From Naematelia aurantialba (lineage: Eukaryota > Basidiomycota > Tremellomycetes > Tremellales > Naemateliaceae): a stretch of 64,000 nucleotides of DNA. The stretch's first letter is position 1. The number at the start of each line of letters is the position of its first letter. Below are positions 46,498-57,337 of the stretch, one piece after another. The notes below the pieces were generated by a model. The model worked only from the letters and a program-made list of their open reading frames with translations. It did no database searches and had not been told where the DNA came from. The stretch is from NCBI GenBank assembly GCA_021527695.1, contig JAKFAO010000009.1, positions 434,001-498,000 of the forward strand, in the 5' to 3' direction. Made by a program: the position numbers and the translations under genes.

Positions 46498-48611
46498 ATG
46501 CTGTCCAGGTCAATAGCACGGCGAGCGCTCCGCCTGAACGCTCGGTGAGTCTCGAGTCTCTTGGACTTTGACCTCTCGAGCTCATGCATACAGATCATCA
46601 GCAGGGTCTCTGTCTCGAAATTACTCAGTTGTAGCCTCTGCCCGAGTGAGTCATCTGCAGCGTGAGGGCGAAAGCTGAGTTTCTAGGTATCGCCCGTCAT
46701 GCTCGGCAAACGACCGGTGAAGCCTCTCTCGGCCGTACCTGTCAGAGATTTCAGCTGGACACCATGGCGATCACCAGACTCGTCTCCAGCGACTGCAGCA
46801 CCTGATTCTGTCCCCGGGACCCCAACAGTCGACACTGCACCAACACCAACAGGCGCAGTCGGATCCACACCATCTCACGAGCCCATCTTTGTCGAATCCT
46901 CCACCGCCTCCTCCACCGCCTCCTCTGCCCCCCCCTCTGACGCACTCTCATCGACGCTGTCAACGCCGTCTGCGGACCCTGCAAGCCATGCCGTAGACGC
47001 TGCTTTCCCGGCGACAGGGACAGACCTGGCCGATGCAGCCGCTGCGGTCGATCCCGCCCTCCTGCACGCCAATGGGCAGACACTTGGCGAACTCGTTGTC
47101 AACATCCCACACCCGCTAGAGGAGATCCTGCAATCACCCGCCGCCATCGAGGCTGTCTGCACGAAAGCCGACCTGTCACTCATCGGGCTGTCCCACTCAT
47201 GGTACTCTTTTCCTGGGTGGGCGATTGACGGCATGGTCGCTCTGCACAACATGACCGGCGCACCATGGTGAGCGTGACTCTATTGCTTACCACCCCCCTA
47301 CCCCTCCCTTCCCGCACCACTGTGACTCCCAGTGGGCCGTGAGGGAAATTGAACAGGGGCTGAATGAATCCCTTGGCCAGGTGGGCGACCATCGGAATGA
47401 TGACAGTCTTGATCCGGATGTGCCTGTTCCCCGTCTTCCTCAGAGCACATGGCAACAATGCTCGATTCCAAGCAATTCAACCTGAATTCCAAGAACTTTT
47501 GAAAAAGGTCCAAGACGCCAAGAAACGAGGCGACAAAATCGATGAGACGCAATACATGGTATCGGTGCAGCAACTCCTCAAAGATAACAACACCAACCCA
47601 CTCAAGGCGCTTCTTCTACCGATATCCCAATTGCCCGTCTTCCTCACGATGTTCGCTGCTGTTCGGCGCCTGGCCGAGACACCGCTGCCGCAGTTTAAAG
47701 ACGGCGGCCTCGGCTGGTTCACCGACCTGACAGCGACGGACCCGACCTACATCCTGCCGATCACCTCGTTGGTCCTGACGAACATTGTCTTGCGGGTGAG
47801 TCAAACTGCGCCGCACCTCCACGCGCGTGCGTTGCGAGAGCGTGCGCGGGAGGACTGGAACTGGAAATTGGACGAGAACTGATGACGACTAGATGGGCGC
47901 GGACGGCATGGCCGCAGCGTCAAATTCGGAGAACGGACGACACATGATCAATGGGTTTACGTTGTTCAGTGTGTTTGGCGCAGTGATCGCCAGCCGCTTC
48001 CCATCGGTGAGTACGCGAATACACATCAGGCCTCAATGCGCCGTTCCCCCTGGGGCAACGTGGTGCGGTGCCCACATGCGCCTCCGCCTCAGTCTGCCGA
48101 TACTGCGTGGCGGTGTTTGTGCCGAAAGTTGCTGATGCGTTTACCGTAGGCGATGCTGGTCTACTGGACATGCACGTCGGCCCTGACGCTGGCGCAGGCT
48201 ATCCTGATGCGCCAGGCATGGTTCAAGCGCGTGTTCAACATCCATGACCCGGTGCGCAAGCCGCCTCCGCCTGGCGCCAAGCCGCTCGGCGACATCACCA
48301 TGGCCGACAGCCTGCGCGCGGCCAAGGCCAAGCTCATGGACACGTTCGAGCAGGCCAAGACGCAGCAGGCGCTCGCGATCTCCAAGGCGGAAGCCGAGGA
48401 GCGGCGGAAACACAAACGTGAGGGCACGTCCCTCATGGTCAGCGAGAAGATCAAGGGCGTGCCAAAGTCACAAGGCGCGACAGAGGACAGCGGCCCTCCA
48501 GCCCCAACAGGCAGAGACCTGCTGAGATCAAGAGGTGCGGCTTCGGCAAGGAGGGGTACTCCGTCACGCGACGCCGCGTCGGGGTTCTTGGAGACACCGC
48601 GGAAGCGCTAG
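46498..48611 (+). CDS. OXA1: mitochondrial inner membrane insertase Oxa1
   Basis: YidC/Oxa1/Alb3 family insertase for mitochondrially encoded and some imported proteins. Exon 1, MLSRSIARRALRLNAR, is a textbook presequence. Then comes a Ser/Pro/Thr/Ala-rich segment, IGLSHSWYSFPGWAIDGMVA, WAIIGMMTVLIRMCLFPVFL, an amphipathic loop (LKKVQDAKKRGDKIDETQYM), LKALLLPISQLPVFLTMFAA, YILPITSLVLTNIVLR, NGFTLFSVFGAVIASRFPS and a last segment VYWTCTSALTLAQAILMR. This is five membrane spans in the usual order. The long basic, helical C-terminal tail is Oxa1-specific and binds mitoribosomes. About six introns; the exon after ITSLVLTNIVLR starts MGADGMAAA. Confidence 0.93.
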
Positions 48612-49472
48612 AGACAGCCTGCAGCATATGGGGAAAGAACGGGGGTTGGGTGGAAGAAAGGGGGGCGGCAGGGGCAGTGGCTGCGCACGGGTGCACAAGT
48701 CGCATGGACTAGGAGTGTATTTGTATCTCATGCATGCATCACCCGTCATCATCCAACCTCTGGTCGTTCTTGGCTCAGGCGTGAGCGGCGAGAGGCGAGA
48801 CGCAGTAGAAGGACGGCGAGACGCGAGAAGCGCATAGCAATTTGAGGAGGCTTACACGAGGGGTACTCGCTGGCTCTACGCCGTAGTGTTCGGACAGAGA
48901 CGCAAGTACAAGGCGCATTTGCAAGGTCACATTTCCACATCACGCTATGCTACATGCACTCACGAGTGTCTGGACACACTTGTTTCCCAGATCGTAAGCG
49001 ACGACTGTGTTACCAGACACTGAACCAGCCCAAACTAATCCACATGTCCGTGTCTCCCGTTCGTCACTGTTCGTGTCCCGTTCACGTTGACGACTGTGCG
49101 ATCCACCTCGTACACAAGCCTCAGTCGGCCGGTCCACCAGGACTGCGGCAAGTTGCTCCACCCACTGGGAGACTCGGCTAGTCGATCCATCCACAATGAA
49201 GCCTCAGCCAGTCTGTCCACAATGCTGCGCCCAGTGATCCATCCACTCTGGGCCGGGTAGTCGATCCACCATGAAACCGGGTATTCGGTCCGCTATGGGT
49301 CCGCTATGAGCGGGGGCTATGAGGAGGGCCTATGACGGGGGGCTATGAGGGGGGACATCCGATCCACCGGCATTCGATCCATTATGGGGTCGAGCATTCG
49401 GTCCAATTGAGGCTGGGCATTCGATATATTATAAGGTCCGATACGAGGCCGACAGTCGATCACGCTTGCCAA
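48612..49472. other. 861-bp convergent spacer
   Basis: Between the OXA1 stop and the stop of the serine-rich gene. The first 550 bases look non-coding; the last 300 carry degenerate repeats (separate entry). No RNA gene recognised. Confidence 0.4.
49178..49450. repeat. degenerate GCATTCGATCCA / TATGAGGGG repeats
   Basis: Diverged copies of an approximately 25-nt unit with the core ATTCGATCCA or ATTCGGTCC followed by (C/A)(A/T)ATG or ATTG, mixed with GGCTATGAGGGGG copies near 49316-49352. Confidence 0.6.
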
Positions 49473-51186
49473 CTACCCCTCCCAATGCCCTTCCTCGTCC
49501 TGATGATACCGCTCATCGTCGAAGCCCAGCACTGCTTCCCGCCTATCCCTGTCCCTGTCATGCGAGCGCTGCACGTCCTCTCCTATTAGCCTCATCGGCC
49601 GCTCTCTGGGCGAGCCCCTGGGCGAGCCCGCAAGCGGTGTGCGCATGTATCGCTCCTGATCGTGCTCTTCCCCCGATACCTCGTCGCTCTCTTGGTCTTC
49701 CTCTTGCCCCTCTCCCTCTCCCTCTCCCTCCTCATCCTCGTTCTCGTCCTCGTCCCCTTCCCCCTCGGCCTCTTCCACCTCTTCCTCCAGCTGGTGCGCA
49801 GAGGGGTGTGGCGGTGGAGGCGGGCTCGCCCTCCGTCTCGGTGTGGCGTCGCCGTCCAGCTCGGCTCCCTCGCCCACTATCCTCGGATGTACGTGTGGCA
49901 GCGTCCATGCAGCGGAGGTCACGCCTCCCTCCTCGTCTACAATGACGTCGTCACTGCGCCACGCACGATCCGTGTCCACACCCAGCGCGCCAAGGGACGA
50001 TGTGATCGCGTGCACCTGTGGCGCACCGGGTTCCTCCTCTTCCAGTACAGCGAGGTCCGAGCTGGAGCTGCGCCGCATCGCCATCGTCGACGCACCACTG
50101 CTGTTACCTCCAAGCTGGCGCCTGGGACTCATCGGTGGCCCACCGTGTGTTCTGGAACGCGGGTCGGCGGTCGACGACGTAGCTGATGTTGACGAGGTGG
50201 CGCTGCCCTGGCTAGAGTTGCTCGAGGAGCGCACTTTGCGCCATAGGGACCTTGCGCCTTGCTTGGCGAGCACGCCAAGGTCAACTGCATCCTTTCTAAG
50301 AGGCGTCAGTTTCTGAAGAAAGGTCAGGCAGCACCTGGCGCGGCACGAGTGTGGATGTGGCTGAGAGCTGCAAGACAAAGTCCCAAGTCCACAGGGGAAG
50401 CAGAGATTATAACAAGAACAGACGAGGCAGAAGAGGGGATGGTAGGTAAAATGGCAGAGCGAGAAAAGGTAGAGGATAGGGAGGGTAGAGGAGAAGAGAG
50501 AAGAAAGAAGAAGAGAGTAGGGGAGCCACTGACCCAGGCTTGTTCTGATCAAACTTGCGCTTGTACTCCTCCCACTCCGCATCTGTCATCTTCACAACCC
50601 TCGTCGTTCCACTCATTCCTCCTCCTGGCGGGCCGCCGCCCGGCCCGCCTTGCAGCATGTTCTTGCGCGCCAGGACGCCGAGCGTGATGGATGATCGTCG
50701 TTTCAGCTCGGGCGGGACTTGAGGCAGCGGGGCAAAGCGGATCTTGGCGCTCGACGTTACTGACGATGCTCGGCGAGCAGCGGATCCCGTCTCGAGTGCC
50801 GACCCGGACGCGGACCCAGCCTCAGACCCAGGATCGTACCCAGAGCCATACCCAGAGCCAGGCGAGCCGGAGCCCACGTCAGTCCAAATGTCAGTCCCGC
50901 TGCCGATGCCGCTGGCTGTGCCCGTGCCCGTAGGTATCAAGGATCCTTGAGTTGTCCCGTCAAAGCCGGAATCGTCGACAAGGGCCGACGCAGACGCAGA
51001 CTCGGAAAACAGCGACGTCTGCGATGTCGTTGGGGAAAACGAGCCGAAATTCGTAGATGAGACAGACGACACGCTGGCAGAGTGCGGGCGACCACGTCCC
51101 GGCCCGTTCAGCAAGATAGACCCTCCTGGCTGGTCAGGGGTGGGGCTGGACGGCATGCCATGTCGTGAAGGAGCGAGGAATGACAT
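49473..51186 (-). CDS. serine-rich protein of unknown function
   Basis: Not recognised. Two exons encode roughly 470 residues, MSFLAPSRHGMPSSPTPDQP at the start. The N-terminal 140 residues are Ser/Gly-rich with a Thr/Gly/Ser imperfect repeat. Then an ordered-looking block: KIRFAPLPQVPPELKRRSSI, TLGVLARKNML, a Gly/Pro stretch, TRVVKMTDAEWEEYKRKFDQ and, after a 245-nt intron, KDAVDLGVLAKQGARSLWRK. The Leu-Gly-Val-Leu-Ala-Lys/Arg motif appears on both sides of the intron-containing segment. The C-terminal half is Ser-rich, then Glu/Asp-rich with a charged end. Basic and Ser residues around RRSSI look like kinase sites. A signalling or nuclear role is a guess. Confidence 0.7.
50440..50520 (-). 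repeat. pyrimidine-rich tract in the intron of the serine-rich gene
   Basis: Purine-rich (GAGAAGAGAGAAGAAAG type) on the plus strand, so CT-rich in the sense direction. Confidence 0.6.
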
Positions 51187-51637
51187 GGTCCCCCGTACAA
51201 GAGCGGACAAGTTGCACCGTAGGTTGTGAAAGGGCTCGCAGACTAGTGGTGGATGCAGAGAGAGTGCCCCCGAATGGCTCCGCACGTGATTCCGCGGGGG
51301 GCGCCGTTGCCCCGCGCTTCCGGCCTCGGGTCACCTTACTCCCAGCATCACCGTGGCGCTGGGCATCATAGGATAGAGAGCACACTGTCAAAGGTCGAGG
51401 CTGCTGTACGCGAGAAGCTCACGAATCCGGTGCAACAAGCTGCAAATAATCCATTCCATTGTCAAGATGTACATTTGAAATCTTCGACTTGCCAACCATG
51501 CAATACGAGTGACATTATAAAGACATGAAGCACCCATCGTGTATTGGGGAGCAGCTCGTGAGAAGACATGACAGTGAGCATCCACAGGTAAGAATCGAAT
51601 TACAACAGGGGATAGACTGGGCGCGCATTATAATTCA
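51187..51637. other. spacer upstream of the serine-rich gene
   Basis: 451 bases between its ATG and the HYM1 stop. No repeat or coding signature seen; presumed promoter plus HYM1 3' UTR. Confidence 0.4.
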
Positions 51638-53141
51638 TTATAATTGTTGGACTGCAGGAGGTCAGCTCGCTCGAGCCAGGAGATTGAGTGCTCACTCTGC
51701 CCAATGAGGAACTGCTTTTCGTCGTTGAACTGCTCATCTGTACGGAACGCTTCAGCATCATGCTCAGTACTCGGTGCTTGCCGCTCGACTCACCATCCTT
51801 GTCGTTGTGGAACTCTTTCAAAAAGTCCAAAAGCTTCTCCTTGTTGCGTCTAAGAATGCTCGCAATCTGAGGCGGCTTATTCGGATTTGCCACGAACACC
51901 TGCAATCGTTAGCTGGTACTGCATGAGACATAGTTTCCATACCTTGAAGACATGAAATGCCTCGAACTGGATATTCCGACTCTTGTCCCGCAAAAAGTTC
52001 ATCATCATCTTTAAGTTGGCCTCGCTCGCAATGTAGCGTGTCATGATCGCATAATTTGCACGATCCAGAAGGATCTCGCCCAGGAGTTTGAGCGATTGCC
52101 GTTTTGTGACATAATTGGCGGAGAGAACAAGGGAGCCATACATGTTGAAGAACTGCTCGGTTAGCCGAGAGAAGAGCCGTACTTAGACACGCCGTACCCG
52201 ATCGTAATTTGCTTCGAGATACTGTGCGACCATGGGCTTATGGCGAGTCAGGGTTTCCTACTTTTTTCAGCTTCTTCGACATCTCGATTAAAAGACAGCG
52301 GACCTTCATGTTTGCGAATGCGTCGCAGGAGATGCCGAATGTCGAATTTTCGATATACGAGGGGAAGGTATAGAATCTGAACGTCAGCGAAGGAGTGAGT
52401 CATAGACTCACTGATCCGAGTACAGCAAGAGCCTGGCTAGAGGCTCGTATCGCAGAATCTCCTTCAGGATCATCCCGGTATTCAGAGCGATATCAGGCTT
52501 TGCGTATCTACCTCTTGTCAGCTGTGAACGACACGAATAAGGTCGACCTACCCCTTCAGAGTATTGAAGATGATGTCTGGGCGATTCGAGATGTACTCCA
52601 CCGTCGGCGATCTGGTCCCGATTTGTCTCCGGAGGAGAGTATTGAAGATATGTCCAACATCCTTCTTTGCCTATTCATGTGAGCCCCTCGTTCAGAGCCT
52701 TCAAATTGGAGAAGCTCACCTCAAACTCCAATTTGTCCAAATGTATCACCATGAGGCTCAAGAGGTCCTGCGCATACACCTCATTGGCCACCTGAGCTAC
52801 AACATCCGGTGATGGCTCTATGTCGCCTTCGCCGCACAGAGATGCTTTGGTAGCTGCAAGCGACCGCGTCACATCCTCGTTGATCTGGAAAGTGTCAGCG
52901 GCGCATTATTTGAACTGATAGACGAGGATGAGAATGGGGAGCAGCAGAGAACATGTCGCCTAGATAGCTGCGCCGGAGGGTATGCTTTGATGCCCGCACC
53001 GAAGTCTGAAGGGGTGCCGCAGCGACATACTCTCTTCTTTGCCTCTCCAGAGGCGGCCGAGTCTAATCTCACGATACTCTCTTTCAGGCTCTTTACATTC
53101 TCTGCAGGAGTCCTGGTCTTCTGGCGACTGAAAAAGTTCAT
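51638..53141 (-). CDS. HYM1: MO25/Hym1 scaffold protein of the RAM/NDR and LKB1 pathways
   Basis: Armadillo-like helical scaffold that activates STE20-type germinal-centre kinases; in fungi it acts in polarity and cell separation. Start [20 protein letters not shown] at 53141, then [150 protein letters not shown], then [20 protein letters not shown] and [20 protein letters not shown]. The last intron adds only FLIGQ/IQQL before the TAA at 51638-51640. Full-length, strongly conserved; about ten introns. Confidence 0.95.
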
Positions 53142-53519
53142 TCCGCAGGACGAGTAGGGTTTGAGGTGTCCGGCAGCGTGTCGTTCAGCAGCTATAGAGT
53201 CGGACTGCGAGGACAGCACAGTCCGCCTGGCACTTGGCTACTATGATTCCAAGGCTCTGGGGATGTCTAGAAGATCGAAGAAGAAGGAGAAGAGGAAGAA
53301 GAGGCGAGGAAGGAAGGAAGGAAGGAAGGAAGGAAGGAGAGTGTGCTCGGTTCGCAGAGTTGTCTCTGGCTGACTTTGCTTTTCCAGGACGCGCCACGTT
53401 GAATAGTCTATTACGTAAGCTTTGCTCCCCGCCACCCACTCGTCGACTGCGGTCCAGCACAGTTCCACTGCTTTCTATCTCCTCCATCCCGTGTACATGC
53501 CAAGCGCTGACACGGCAAC
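53142..53519. promoter_or_regulatory. divergent promoter, HYM1 and VTI1
   Basis: 378 bases. Contains a GGAA microsatellite at about 53306-53338 (about eight copies). Confidence 0.5.
53306..53338. repeat. (GGAA)n microsatellite
   Basis: About eight perfect GGAA units within a longer GA-rich run starting near 53275. Confidence 0.85.
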
Positions 53520-54606
53520 ATGGACAACTCTCCTACGTGGGTAGGCTTCCGCTATATGCAGAGTGGAAAGCTGATTTTGTTCTTTCTCTTCCTACAATCT
53601 CCATTCTTCTGGACATCCGCCGTTCTCATACCTGCGTCGACTTAACTCTCGGCTCACCACTACGTCTTGGTCCTCCTCGTCTTCCGACCACAGAGCATTG
53701 TTCGAGAACTATGATGAGGATTTCAAGCAGCTCGTTGCAAGTCTTAAGGGGAAGTTGGAAGGAGATGTGAAGGTGTTGAAGGGAGGTACGTAAGACGAAG
53801 TGCCTCATCAATGATATCGCTGACATCCGATAGAGCAGAAGAAAGCTGCACTGAAGAAGGTAGCGGATGAGCTTGATGAGGCAGAAGAGATAGTGAGCTC
53901 TCCACCATGACACATTTCTATGGCACTGACAGTCCCAAGATTGCTCAGATGGATGTGGAGCTGCCGTCGATGCCACTATCCATCCGGCAGACCTACCACA
54001 CACGGTTGCGGACGTCAAAAGAGGCGCTGGACAAGGTCAAAAAGACGCTGGTAAGTTTCATTTACCGGTCCATGGGAAGAGCTCAACATTGTAGCGTGAT
54101 GTACGACAAGAATCTGCCCGATCGGAGCTGCTATCTGGCCCGGGTTACCCGAACCGAGACGACCCATACTCTGACGATCCGGATCCATCCGCGTTTTCGA
54201 CTCGCACGCGATTACTGCAAGGAACAGAGACGCTACAAGATGGAAGCCGTCGGTTGGACAATGCACAGCGTATAGCACTGGAGACCGAGGATGTAGGGGC
54301 GGACATATTACGCAACCTGCGCGGACAGCGAGAACAAATCGAGCATACTCGGGATACAGTGAGTGGTGCTCGCGCCTCGATGTATCACCTGCGCTAAACT
54401 GGATAGCTTGTACAAGCAGATAGCTCCATTGACCGTGCAGCTGGGACACTCAAAAAGATGCTCTTCAAGTAAGTTTAGTGAGCTTTCCGACATATGTACC
54501 TAACAGCATTCACAGGATGTATCAGCAGAAGTTCGTCTCGGCAGGTATCATTGCAATCTTGGTGGTCCTCATAATCATCGTTCTGTGGTCGAAACTTCGA
54601 CGGTGA
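53520..54606 (+). CDS. VTI1: Qb-SNARE Vti1
   Basis: v-SNARE of Golgi, endosome and vacuole fusion. Exon 1 MDNSPT joins ALFENYDEDFKQLVASLK, the N-terminal Habc helices. A middle exon has IAQMDVELPSMPLSIRQTYH and LRTSKEALDKVKKTL. The SNARE motif follows: GADILRNLRGQREQIEHTRD, TLVQADSSIDRAAGTLKKM. The central polar residue of the zero layer is the Gln in LRGQREQIEHT. A C-terminal anchor FVSAGIIAILVVLIIIVLW then ends SKLRR. The long first intron (53540-53691) is unusual for this locus; four more short introns. Confidence 0.92.
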
Positions 54607-54939
54607 TGCGACTCGCCGGCGCCTCACCCGAATCAAGATTGCAAAGGATATGGCTTGTTTCAGTCTACCGATGGACAAAGGATGTCATGATGGTTGTACT
54701 TGGATGTACCGCTGTGCACACCCAGGCTTGGCGGCAACCTCTGACTGCTCTGACTCGGACGCTAATCATAGCGCGCACCTTTATCTGTTCGATCCTTTGT
54801 GTAACCAACGAACTTTCATCACCATCAGTCCTTTGTCCTGAAGAGCGCCTCTTAAAGCCGGCATAAATTGGCTTCGTGTGCTGCTGACATTCTTGTCTGA
54901 CGAATCATCCAGCTCTTCGACATCTTGCGATACTCGGCC
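54607..54939. other. spacer between VTI1 and PA28 gene
   Basis: 333 bases between tandem genes. Nothing but presumed 3' UTR and promoter seen. Confidence 0.4.
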
Positions 54940-56453
54940 ATGCCCTCGTTTGCCAAGCCGGAAATGCCAAAGATGGAAGACGTCTTCAAGCTTCACCCGC
55001 ACCCCGAGGTTCTCCAGGTGATTTCGTCGTCCGCGAACAACATGTCGACCTCCGCTAACTGCTGGTAGGGCATGGTGCGGGATTACCGAGACTTAGCGAG
55101 ACAACACCTTCAGCAGAGCATCCCCGCCAAGATCCTCCGTATCCGGGAGATGCTCTCGAAAGAGTCCGACCAGAGTAACGTATTCAATCCTGGCTGCGTG
55201 CATGCGCCGGACTTTACGCCGCGGCTATTCCAGCCTGAAGACCCGGCCGTGGCCCACCTGAAGCCGCTGCTGCCGGACGCCGTGACTCGCGAAGAGCTCA
55301 AAATCATTTCTGAGCGTGCTGAGCGCGCCATCGACCTGGCCAAGGAGGATGACGAGACGATTCTGAACGAAGACATGAAGATTTTGACCATCAGGGACGG
55401 GGACGGGGACGGGTCGGGCAAAGGGGGCGACAATTGGTCGAAGACTGTCGTCGGCGCACATTGGTTCGAGGTGTTGAAGCAGAACGAGGCGATCACGACG
55501 GTGATTGACGCGTCACTGCAGTCAGTTTGGCCCGCCTCCCTGGGCTACTAGTCAGCAGGCAGCCAACAGCGCTGACGGTGTATCAGGGAGTACGAGGATC
55601 TGCTTGTCATCATCCAGGATCTGCGCGTCTGGCTGGAACTTGAGGTGCCTGTCATCGAAGACGGCAATTCATTTGGTTGGTCCGCTCCCCTGCTAACCTC
55701 TACGCGGAGTCTTGACCTGCCTCTGCGCTGCCGGTTTGGCAGTCTCTGCCACCGGGAGGTTGTAGTTGTGGTGAAGAGGATATTTGTGTGGTGGTTCTGG
55801 AGAGGATAATTGGTGTCTGGGTCGGGAGTCGACCTGCTGACACTATCATACTTAGGCGCCGACGTCCAGGCGCATCTCGCCAAAGAGCTGATGGAAACTT
55901 ACAAGCGCGCGAACAATTTCCAAACGGGGTGCAGGCAGCACTTTCACGATCGCCTCAAGCTGGCTGTGGATTGGGTCAAGTATCCGAATCTGATGGTACG
56001 TTTCTTGGTTCCGTGTCCTTTGTGTCCTTTGTTCGTTGGTATGACCTCTGCTGATGTCACTTAGGATTTTCAGGTGAGGCAGCCCCGAGGCAGTCGTCCC
56101 CATCTCCCCACCCGACCAACCCCATCCGTCCACCTGACACTGTCTGTTGTGGATGTTTGCCGTGGATGCTGGCTGCGGATGCTGTGGATGTCTGCTGTGG
56201 ATGTTTGCTGTGGATGTGTATTGTGGATGTTCGCTGCCGTGGCCGAGCGCACGGCCCCAAGAAAGGTATGCTGGTGCTGACGCCCGACTCACAGGCAGCC
56301 ATCCAAGCGTCCGACCGTGCCGACCACGTCACGCTCCGCTCGTTCCTCCGTTCCTTGCTCATATGTTACGCTGGCCTGTTGAACCGGTTCGAACGCAACT
56401 GGCAAAAAGTCATCAACCCCAAAGGCACAGCATCGACGGGGGCGATGTACTAG
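54940..56453 (+). CDS. PSME3: PA28/REG-gamma type proteasome activator
   Basis: Heptameric 11S cap that opens the 20S proteasome independently of ATP and ubiquitin. Exon 1 MPSFAKPEMPKMEDVFKLHP joins GMVRDYRDLARQHLQQSIPA, KILRIREMLSKE, and after an acidic insert NWSKTVVGAHWFEVLKQNEA, ITTVIDASLQEYEDLLVIIQ, DLRVWLELEVPVIEDGNSF, AHLAKELMETYKRANNFQTG, FHDRLKLAVDWVKYPNLM, the 9-nt microexon DFQ (56065-56073), AAIQASDRADHVTLRSFLRS and LLNRFERNWQKVINPKGTAS. The activation-loop stretch and C-terminal VxMY-like GAMY agree with the gamma type. The subunit is nuclear in animals. Two insertions are visible: an acidic/Gly loop DGDGDGSGKGGD in the inter-helix linker and introns with repeats. Confidence 0.92.
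56145..56243 (+). repeat. GTGGATGYY tandem repeat in the last PA28 intron
   Basis: Seven to eight imperfect copies of CTGTGGATGTTTG, 11-15 nt apart, between the DFQ microexon and the last exon. Confidence 0.8.
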
Positions 56454-57337
56454 CCTCCTATCGACGTGCCTACGACAACACCTTGCTGTGTACCAACTCC
56501 TTGCTGCCTACCAACACTCTGCTTTCATGCCCGCCTTTCACATATTTTTCCACTCTATACCCGCCAGGAAACATACACATATTGCACTGAGATGCCCTCA
56601 CGTGCGCACCTTGCTGCAGACCGGGTGTGCAGTGTTGACAGTCGTACGAAACAGAGTAGACGGTAGCAGACCATGCATGCATTACATGAGCATGAAGCAA
56701 ATCTTCCGCAGCCGTCGCTGTCTATTTGCCGCGATGTGACCTATCGATGCACGTGATGTGGAGGTATGTGGATGTGATTTGTGATTATACAATAGCGAGG
56801 AATGTGCAGCAACGAGAGAGCATATCACAGCGGCAGCGACCAAGACCCTCCCAGCACCTGAATGTCCATGTCTCGTTCCATGTCTCCACTCTCCGGCTCC
56901 GTGTCCCGGCTCCATGTCTTGACTCTCCGGCTCCGCGTCTCCGGTTCCGCGTGTCCTTGTCTCTGCGTCTCTGCGTGTCGGTGTCGGTGTCGGTGTGGCT
57001 GTCCGTGTCCGTGTCAGCGTCAGCGTCAGTGTCTGTGCCGACGTGTCGTTTCTTCGATCACCGAGGTCATAATGCATGCGGTGAATGCTCCAAGGCGAAT
57101 TGGGGACTCCGCACTCTGTCGACCACCCTGTATGATCAGCTCGTTCGTTCGGCTGCATGCGAGTGGCATGGACAAAGTGTGGTAAAGATACATGTGGTAA
57201 AGATAAATGTGGTAAAGATAAAGGGGATAGGTCTGGGCCACGGTGCCACGGGCGACCATGATAGACAAGGAAAGGTGCAAGTAGAGAGGCAAGGCGTGAC
57301 AGGACAGGACAGGTAGACGGTCGCGATTCGCTACTAC
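56454..57337. other. 884-bp convergent spacer
   Basis: Between the PA28 stop and the AXL2-like stop. Around 56975-57045 there is a hexamer-like CGGTGT/CCGTGT/CAGCGT tandem, and at 57180-57222 three GTGGTAAAGATA(C/A)AT copies. No gene recognised. Confidence 0.5.
57180..57222. repeat. GTGGTAAAGATAMAT triplicate
   Basis: Three near-perfect copies of a 15-nt unit in the 3' flank of the AXL2-like gene. Confidence 0.8.
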
